The notes beneath the pieces are model-generated. The model searched no databases. It was not told where the DNA came from and worked only from the letters and a program-made list of their open reading frames with translations. The translations under genes and the position numbers were made by a program. From DASYYE01 sp035946955 (GTDB lineage Bacteria > Actinomycetota > Actinomycetes > Streptosporangiales > Streptosporangiaceae), in the NCBI GenBank assembly GCA_035946955.1, contig DASYYE010000402.1, positions 1 through 21,824 of the forward strand: DNA of 21,824 nucleotides, written 5' to 3'. Positions 16,458 through 21,824 of this stretch are shown piece after piece. The stretch's first letter is position 1. Every line of letters begins with the position of its first letter.

Positions 16458-19219
16458 TGGAGTCGGCAGAGATCGTCCGCCGTTTCCTTGCTTTCTTCGA
16501 GCGGCGGGGGCACACCATCGTGCCCTCCGCAAGCCTCGTCCTGGATGACCCCAATCTGATGTTCGTGATCGCCGGGATGGTGCCCTTCATCCCGTACTTC
16601 ACCGGCCAGCAGACCCCGCCGTGGCGGCGGGTCGCCGACGTGCAGAAGTGCATTCGCACGCTGGACATCGAAGAGGTCGGCAAGACAACGCGGCACGGCA
16701 CGTTCTTCCAGATGCTCGGCAACTGGTCGTTCGGCGACTACTTCAAGAAGGAAGCCATCGTCTGGGCCTGGGAACTGCTGACCTCCGCGGAGTCCGAGGG
16801 CGGGTTCGCCTTCCCCCCGGACCGGCTGTGGGCCACGGTGCTGTACGGCGACGACGAGGCGGCCGCGGTCTGGCGTGACGTGGTCGGGCTGCCGGAGGAC
16901 CGGATCCAGCGGCGTGGACTCAAGGACAACTACTGGCACATGGGCGTGCCCGGCCCCGGCGGTCCCTGCTCGGAGATCTACTATGACCGCGGCGTGGACT
17001 ACGGCAAAGAGGGCGGCCCGGAAGTCGACGAAGAACGCTATCTGGAGGTCTGGAACCTCGTCTTCATGCAGGACCAGCTCAGCGCGGTCCGTGCCAAGGA
17101 CGACTTCGACGTCGCAGGCGAGCTGCCAGCCAAGAACATCGACACCGGCATGGGCATGGAACGCATGGCGACCATCCTGCAAGGGGTCGACAACCTGTAC
17201 GAGATCGACACCACCTGGAAGGTGCTCGAGCGTGCGGCCGAACTGACCGAGCAGAAGTACGGCCGTGACCGCAAGGCCGACATCGCCCTGCGGGTGGTCG
17301 CCGACCACGTCCGCAGCGCGGTCATGCTGGTGGGGGACGGCGTGGTGCCGTCCAATGAGGCGCGCGGCTACGTACTGCGGCGCATCCTGCGGCGCAGCAT
17401 CCGTAACCTGCGGCTGCTGTCCGGCGGCCAGCGTGGCGGCGCGGGGGGAGCGCCCCGGCGTGGTGAAGACGGGGAGCGCTACCTGCACGAACTGACCAGC
17501 ACGGTGATCGAGGCGATGGGTGCGCAATTCCCTGAGCTGCGTGCCGAGGCGCCCCGCATCCAGAGCGTGATCGACGCGGAGGAGGCCGCGTTCGCCGCGA
17601 CGCTGCGCACCGGCACCGCCATCTTCGATGCGGCCGTGGGTGAGGTCAGGCGGCGTGGCGGCGACACGCTGTCCGGCGACCAGACGTTCCAGCTCCACGA
17701 CACCTACGGCTTCCCGGTCGACCTGACCCTGGAAATGGCCGCTGAGCAGGGCCTGTATGTCGACGAAGAGGGCTTCCGGCGGCTGATGACGCAACAGCGC
17801 CAGCGCGCCAGGGAGGACAACCTCTCGAAGAAGACCGGCAATGCCGACATCTCGGTGTTCGGGAGACTCCGTGAGCAGACCGGGCCTGTGGTCTTCACCG
17901 GGTACGAGCATGTGTCCGGTGACGCGACAGTCACGGGCCTGCTGGCCGGCGGCGCGTCAGTGGCCGTGGCCGGAGCCGGTACCGAGGTCGAGGTCGTGCT
18001 GGACCGCACCCCCTTCTACGCCGAGGGCGGTGGTCAGCTCTCCGACTCCGGGGTCATCCGCGTGGCCCCTCCCGCTGGCGGGCCCGACGGTGTGGTGGAG
18101 GTCCGGGACGTCCAGGCACCCGTGCCGGGGCTGATCGTCCACCGGGGCGTGGTCACGGCCGGTGAGGTCGGTGTGGGCGCGCCGGCGTTCGCGGAGATCG
18201 ACACCGAACGCCGCCGTGCGGTGTCGCGTTCGCACACCGCCACCCACCTCATCCACCGCGCCCTGCGTGGCGCGCTCGGTGACTCCGCGGCGCAGGCCGG
18301 GTCAGAGAACTCGCCTGGCCGGCTGCGGTTCGACTTCTCTTCGGCCGGTGCCGTGCCGCCCTCGGTCCTGCGCGATGTCGAAGACGAGGTCAACAGCGTC
18401 CTCATCAACGACCTCGCGGTCCGTGCGTACCTCGCACCGCTTGAGGAGGCCCGCGCCATGGGCGCGCTGGCCCTGTTCGGTGAGAAGTACGGCGACGAGG
18501 TCCGGGTGGTGGAGGTCGGCGACTACTCCCGCGAACTGTGCGGCGGCACCCACGTGGTGCGGTCCGGGCAGCTCGGGCTGGTCAAGGTGCTCGGCGAGTC
18601 GTCCATCGGCACGGGTGTGCGCCGGGTGGAGGCACTGGTGGGAACGGATGCGTTCCGCTACCTCGCCAGCGAGAGCGTCCTCGTCAGCCAGGTCTCCGAA
18701 CTGCTCAAGACGCGCCGCGAAGACCTGCCGGAACGTATCGCGGGCCTGGTGACCAGGCTGCGTGATGCCGAGCGGGAGCTGGACCGGCTGCGCAGTTCCC
18801 AGGTGCTGGCGGCGAGCGCGGACATCGCCAGCGGGGCGGTGGACCTCGGCGGCATCTTCTTCGTGGCGCACCGCGCACCAGATGGCACGGCCGTGGAGTC
18901 CCTCCGCAAGCTGGCGGTTGATGTGCGGGACCGGCTCCCGGCTGGCCGGGCTGGCGTCGTGGCCGTGGTGGGGGTACCCACTGACCGCCCGTCCGTGGTC
19001 GTCACCGTCAACGAGCCCGCGCGTGCGCGGGGGCTGTCCGCTGGTGCTCTGGTCAGAGTCGCAGCAGGTCATCTTGGTGGCGGTGGTGGCGGCCGAGACG
19101 ACATCGCCCAGGGTGGCGGCGCCCCGCTCGGCGAGGCCGGCACAGCAGCGATAGATGAGGCATTGGCTGCGGTTCGGTCCGTTGTGGGGGACATAGCGCG
19201 ATCCGGTGGCGTACCGTGA
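16457..19219 (+). CDS. alaS: Alanine--tRNA ligase
   Basis: AlaRS charges tRNA-Ala and edits mischarged Ser and Gly. The 920-aa product shows the class II catalytic core (MFVIAGMVPFIPYF, KCIRTLDIEEVGKTTRHGTFF, NIDTGMGMERM), then the editing domain with the zinc-type motif HTATH (His593, His597) and CGGTH (695-699), and a C-terminal C-Ala domain with GGGGGGRDDIAQGGG. Length is slightly above the usual 880-890 aa. All key residues are present. ATG at 16457 is supported by AAGGA at 9 nt. It follows the DUF6167-like gene by 21 nt and precedes ruvX, as in other actinomycetes. Confidence 0.96.
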   Translation: MESAEIVRRFLAFFERRGHTIVPSASLVLDDPNLMFVIAGMVPFIPYFTGQQTPPWRRVADVQKCIRTLDIEEVGKTTRHGTFFQMLGNWSFGDYFKKEAIVWAWELLTSAESEGGFAFPPDRLWATVLYGDDEAAAVWRDVVGLPEDRIQRRGLKDNYWHMGVPGPGGPCSEIYYDRGVDYGKEGGPEVDEERYLEVWNLVFMQDQLSAVRAKDDFDVAGELPAKNIDTGMGMERMATILQGVDNLYEIDTTWKVLERAAELTEQKYGRDRKADIALRVVADHVRSAVMLVGDGVVPSNEARGYVLRRILRRSIRNLRLLSGGQRGGAGGAPRRGEDGERYLHELTSTVIEAMGAQFPELRAEAPRIQSVIDAEEAAFAATLRTGTAIFDAAVGEVRRRGGDTLSGDQTFQLHDTYGFPVDLTLEMAAEQGLYVDEEGFRRLMTQQRQRAREDNLSKKTGNADISVFGRLREQTGPVVFTGYEHVSGDATVTGLLAGGASVAVAGAGTEVEVVLDRTPFYAEGGGQLSDSGVIRVAPPAGGPDGVVEVRDVQAPVPGLIVHRGVVTAGEVGVGAPAFAEIDTERRRAVSRSHTATHLIHRALRGALGDSAAQAGSENSPGRLRFDFSSAGAVPPSVLRDVEDEVNSVLINDLAVRAYLAPLEEARAMGALALFGEKYGDEVRVVEVGDYSRELCGGTHVVRSGQLGLVKVLGESSIGTGVRRVEALVGTDAFRYLASESVLVSQVSELLKTRREDLPERIAGLVTRLRDAERELDRLRSSQVLAASADIASGAVDLGGIFFVAHRAPDGTAVESLRKLAVDVRDRLPAGRAGVVAVVGVPTDRPSVVVTVNEPARARGLSAGALVRVAAGHLGGGGGGRDDIAQGGGAPLGEAGTAAIDEALAAVRSVVGDIARSGGVP

Positions 19220-19268
19220 GACCGTGTTGCACACCAAAGACCCTGTCAGCGAGCTGCGGAGCAGGTGT

Positions 19269-19739
19269 GTGAGACCAGGCGTCCGGATCGCACTCGACCT
19301 CGGGTCGGTACGGATCGGCGTGGCCGCCAGTGACCCTGGCGCTCTGCTCGCAAGCCCGCTGACCACGGTCCGCCGAGGCCGTGGCGACCTGGACCGCCTG
19401 GCGGAACTCACCGCCGCGTACCAGGCCGTCGAGATCGTGGTGGGCCTGCCGACGGGTTTGTCCGGACGGGAGGGCACCGCGGCCGCACAGGCGCGCGCCT
19501 TCGCCCGGGCCCTCGCGGCACGCTTGGCGCCTGTCCCGGTGCGGCTCGTGGACGAGCGGTTCACGACCGCGCTCGCCCACGACGCACTACGGCAGGCAGG
19601 GCGCGACTCGCGGCAGCGTCGGCCAGTGGTCGACCAGGCCGCCGCCGCAGTGATGCTCCAGGGGGTGCTGGACACTGAACGGTCCACCGGGGAGCCCGTC
19701 GGCGAAGTCGTTGTGCTGACGACCGGAGCCGCTGGATGA
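19269..19739 (+). CDS. ruvX: Holliday junction resolvase-like protein RuvX (YqgF)
   Basis: RuvX/YqgF has an RNase H-like fold; it acts in RNA processing (pre-16S rRNA 5' end) and possibly in Holliday-junction resolution. Visible motifs are ALDLGSVRIGVAASDP with the first catalytic Asp, VGLPTGLSG, LVDERFTT, and DQAAAAVMLQ with the last acidic residue. The start is uncertain. The frame is open from GTG 19206, which overlaps alaS by 14 nt, and GTG 19224 follows the alaS stop by 4 nt. GTG 19269 has GGAG at 7 nt and matches where homologues begin, so I chose it (156 aa). The stop overlaps the mltG start as ATGA. Confidence 0.9.
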   Translation: MRPGVRIALDLGSVRIGVAASDPGALLASPLTTVRRGRGDLDRLAELTAAYQAVEIVVGLPTGLSGREGTAAAQARAFARALAARLAPVPVRLVDERFTTALAHDALRQAGRDSRQRRPVVDQAAAAVMLQGVLDTERSTGEPVGEVVVLTTGAAG

Positions 19740-21824
19740 CGGGCCGCGGCGGACGCGGCGACGACCGGGCACCCAGCGAGGGATGGGGTTCCCCAGACGA
19801 CAGGCGGCGCGACGACCCGCGCGGCCACTACAGTTCCGCGGCGTGGGAGCGCGCGGCGCGCGGGCGCGGGCCGCAGGGAGCGGTCGGCACGTCCAGCGGA
19901 CCGCAGCCCCGGATCCGTGACTCGGACACCCAGCCGGGCGACCAGACCGGCCCGCCGTGGGAGAGCCAGGAGTGGGAGGACAGCCGCCCGGGTGTGCTCG
20001 GCCCGGGACACCCGTCCTGGCCGCCCACACGTGGCCCCCGGCACGGCATGAACGACCCGCATCCCTCAGGGCCGCTGCCGCAGGTGCCACCGTGGCCGAC
20101 CGACCGTGGCCCAGGGTCACTGCCGGGCATGTCAGGTGAGCCCTTGGACCCACTGCCCGCCGACAGGCAGCACTGGCCCGGGCAGGAGTACCCGGACGAC
20201 CCGTTCGGCACCGCCGGGGGCGGGTACCCCGGAGCCGATGACGCCTGGGAGGCGGACGCGTACCGCAGTGGCGGCTACGCGGACACCGGCCACGGTGACG
20301 CCGGTGCCTACCCGGGACCGGACGGCTACCCGGAGACGTTCGGCGGGGATGGCCCGGGCGTGGACGCCTACGGGCAGACCAGCGCGTACCCGGCCCCGGA
20401 GCCCCCGGACACTGGCCCGTTCACGGGGATGATGGCCACTTACCCCGGCGACGACAGCACCGCTGCCTACCGGGGCCCGGACCCCTCCGACACTGGCCCG
20501 TTCACGGGGATGATGGCCACTTACCCCGGCGACGACAGCACTGCTGCCTACCGTGGGCCGGACCCCTCCGACGCCGGCCCGTTCACGGGGATGACGGCTG
20601 CCTACCCGGGTATGGACCGGACCGGCATGGACGGCTACGAGGAACCAGGCGGATACCCTGGCGGCCGTCCAGGTGCCAATGCCTACCCGCCGATGGACTC
20701 TCCTGACGCTGGCCCGTACACCGGGATGACCGCCGCATACCCCGGCGGCCGCCCGGGTGCCAATGCCTACCCGCCGATGGACTCTCCCGACGCTGGCCCC
20801 TTCACGGGGATGACGGCCGCCTACCCGGGTGATGACCCCCGCCGTTCCCAGCCCGCCGATCGCCGAGGGGGCTGGTACGACGACGCGGACGCAGACGACA
20901 ACACGGGCTGGCGGGATGACGAGGAGCCTGACTCCTTCCTCGCGGGCCTGCGGGGAGACGCCCGCGGTGGCCCGGTAGGGGCTGCCCGCCGCGGCGGCCG
21001 TCCGCCCACCGGCGGCGGGGCGGGGGGCCGCGGCCCGGTCCCGCAGCGCAAGGGGGGCGGGCAGGCCCGCAAGCGGCCCATGAAACGCGCCGCACCCTTG
21101 ATTGCCTTGTCGGTCCTGGTCGCGGTGCTGGGCGTGGCGGGCGCTGGCTACTACTACGTCTACAGCAACTACCTCCACCCGGCGGACTACAGCGGTTCCG
21201 GCTCCGGGTCCGTGGAGGTGCAGATCAAGTCGGGTGACACCGCCGCCACCGTGGGGCAGGTCCTGTTCGACAAGGGAGTCGTGGCGAGCGCCCGCGCCTT
21301 CTCCAACGCCGCCAAGGCGAGCAGCCAGGGCAGCGGCCTCGAACCGGGCTTCTACCGGCTGCACCTGCACATGAGTGCCGCACTGGCCTTCAAGTGGCTG
21401 ATCACCCGGAGTGCGCTGATCCAGACCCAGGTCACCATCCCAGAGGGCTGGCGGGAGTCTCGGATCATCGCCACCTTGGGCCAGGTCTCCGGCAACCTGG
21501 CGGGCTACCAGAAAGCGATCAAGGACACCGCCGCACTGGGGTTGCCGTCCTATGCGCACGGCAATCCGGAGGGGTTCCTGTTCCCGGCGACCTACACCAT
21601 CCAGCCAGGAGAGGCGCCCCTGACCGTGCTGAAGGAGATGGTCGCCGCCTACAACCAGGAAGCGACCAAGGCCGACCTGACCAGCGAGGTCAAGCACCTC
21701 CAGATCACCGAGTACCAGGCCCTCATCGTCGCCAGCCTGGTGCAGGCCGAGGGTGGGCGGGTCCAGGACTTCCCCAAGATCGCCCGCGTGATCTACAACC
21801 GGTGGAACACGGGCATGCCGCTGC
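19736..21824 (+). CDS. mltG: Endolytic transglycosylase MltG (3' truncated), with a long repeat-bearing N-terminus
   Basis: MltG (YceG-like) cuts nascent peptidoglycan and sets glycan strand length. The start ATG overlaps the ruvX stop. About 450 residues of Gly/Pro/Asp/Tyr-rich sequence come first and should be cytoplasmic. A transmembrane helix follows at about 451-475, preceded by a basic patch (QARKRPMKR). The extracytoplasmic part has the LysM-like segment VEVQIKSGDTAATVGQVLFD, VTIPEGWRESRI, EGFLFPATYTI, and ASLVQAEGG with the probable catalytic Glu672, then IARVIYNRW. The window ends about 24 residues after that Glu, so the C-terminus is missing. The N-terminal extension is far longer than in ordinary MltG and contains five copies of a TGPFTGM-type repeat. 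Confidence 0.92.
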   Translation, partial: MTGRGGRGDDRAPSEGWGSPDDRRRDDPRGHYSSAAWERAARGRGPQGAVGTSSGPQPRIRDSDTQPGDQTGPPWESQEWEDSRPGVLGPGHPSWPPTRGPRHGMNDPHPSGPLPQVPPWPTDRGPGSLPGMSGEPLDPLPADRQHWPGQEYPDDPFGTAGGGYPGADDAWEADAYRSGGYADTGHGDAGAYPGPDGYPETFGGDGPGVDAYGQTSAYPAPEPPDTGPFTGMMATYPGDDSTAAYRGPDPSDTGPFTGMMATYPGDDSTAAYRGPDPSDAGPFTGMTAAYPGMDRTGMDGYEEPGGYPGGRPGANAYPPMDSPDAGPYTGMTAAYPGGRPGANAYPPMDSPDAGPFTGMTAAYPGDDPRRSQPADRRGGWYDDADADDNTGWRDDEEPDSFLAGLRGDARGGPVGAARRGGRPPTGGGAGGRGPVPQRKGGGQARKRPMKRAAPLIALSVLVAVLGVAGAGYYYVYSNYLHPADYSGSGSGSVEVQIKSGDTAATVGQVLFDKGVVASARAFSNAAKASSQGSGLEPGFYRLHLHMSAALAFKWLITRSALIQTQVTIPEGWRESRIIATLGQVSGNLAGYQKAIKDTAALGLPSYAHGNPEGFLFPATYTIQPGEAPLTVLKEMVAAYNQEATKADLTSEVKHLQITEYQALIVASLVQAEGGRVQDFPKIARVIYNRWNTGMPL
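20408..20830 (+). repeat. In-frame tandem repeats in the mltG N-terminal region
   Basis: Five units beginning at 20408, 20489, 20570, 20705 and 20789 encode D-[TA]-G-P-[FY]-T-G-M-[MT]-A-[TA]-Y-P-G. Units 1 and 2 are full 81-bp tandem copies differing at only 3 bases, all synonymous. Units 4 and 5 share an 84-bp period including GANAYPPMDSPDAGP. The protein span is about residues 225-365, all in the predicted cytoplasmic part. Confidence 0.9.

Noticed and set aside
16250..17911. 553-codon open frame on the minus strand opposite alaS
   Set aside because: It is a shadow of alaS, caused by high GC and codon bias. No domain is recognisable and there is no ribosome binding site context.
18302..20062. 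586-codon minus-strand frame spanning the alaS end, ruvX and mltG start
   Set aside because: It crosses three well-supported forward genes and its Arg/Pro/Ser-rich sequence is typical of antisense shadows.
20408..20830. CRISPR-like or satellite DNA array
   Set aside because: Units are in frame, differ at synonymous sites and lie within mltG, so this is a protein repeat, not a repeat-spacer array.
20132..21697. 521-codon minus-strand frame opposite mltG with repeat sequence
   Set aside because: Its repeats are only the complement of the mltG tandem repeats; the forward frame has the MltG domain.

Overview
The window is a stretch of chromosomal core genes from a very GC-rich actinomycete. The evidence is strong G/C third-position bias, frequent GTG and TTG starts, AGGAGG-type ribosome binding sites, and the gene order ruvB-yajC-secD-secF-apt-rel, then DUF349/cyclophilin, then a glyoxalase-II-like gene, aspS, rarA, DUF948, DUF6167-like, alaS, ruvX and mltG. 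That order is shared, with local differences, by Streptomyces and Mycobacterium relatives. A streptosporangial or streptomycete-like actinomycete is likely, but I cannot name the genus.

Layout. 1-49: probable last codons of ruvB. 50-308: leader with a good sigma70-type promoter. 318-4330: yajC, secD and secF, the accessory part of the Sec translocase; secD carries a long Pro/Thr/Ser/Ala insertion. 4353-4883: apt (adenine salvage). 4884-5197: leader with hairpins and a possible 37-codon ORF. 5198-7780: bifunctional (p)ppGpp synthetase/hydrolase rel. 7878-8474: a Uma2-family nuclease-like gene. 8484-8759 (minus): C-terminal remnant of a winged-helix YcaQ/AlkX-type protein. 8810-10940 (minus): DUF349 protein and membrane-anchored cyclophilin. 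10941-11172: divergent promoter region. 11173-13795: MBL hydrolase and aspS, 7 nt apart. 13796-13938: inverted-repeat region and probable leaderless promoter. 13939-15294: rarA. 15295-15587: repeat-rich gap. 15588-21824: DUF948 protein, DUF6167-like protein, alaS, ruvX and mltG, mostly overlapping or closely spaced; mltG runs off the window.

The genes serve protein export (yajC/secDF), nucleotide and stringent-response metabolism (apt, rel), translation (aspS, alaS), DNA repair and replication stress (ruvB, rarA, ruvX) and cell-wall termination (mltG). There is no CRISPR array, phage, transposase, biosynthetic cluster or toxin-antitoxin pair. The least ordinary items are the repeat-expanded cytoplasmic N-terminus of MltG, the SecD insertion with six extracytoplasmic cysteines, short repeats flanking rarA, a duplicated Shine-Dalgarno segment before alaS, AspRS residues that predict a non-discriminating enzyme, and the truncated YcaQ-like remnant. 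I see no convincing new multi-gene system.
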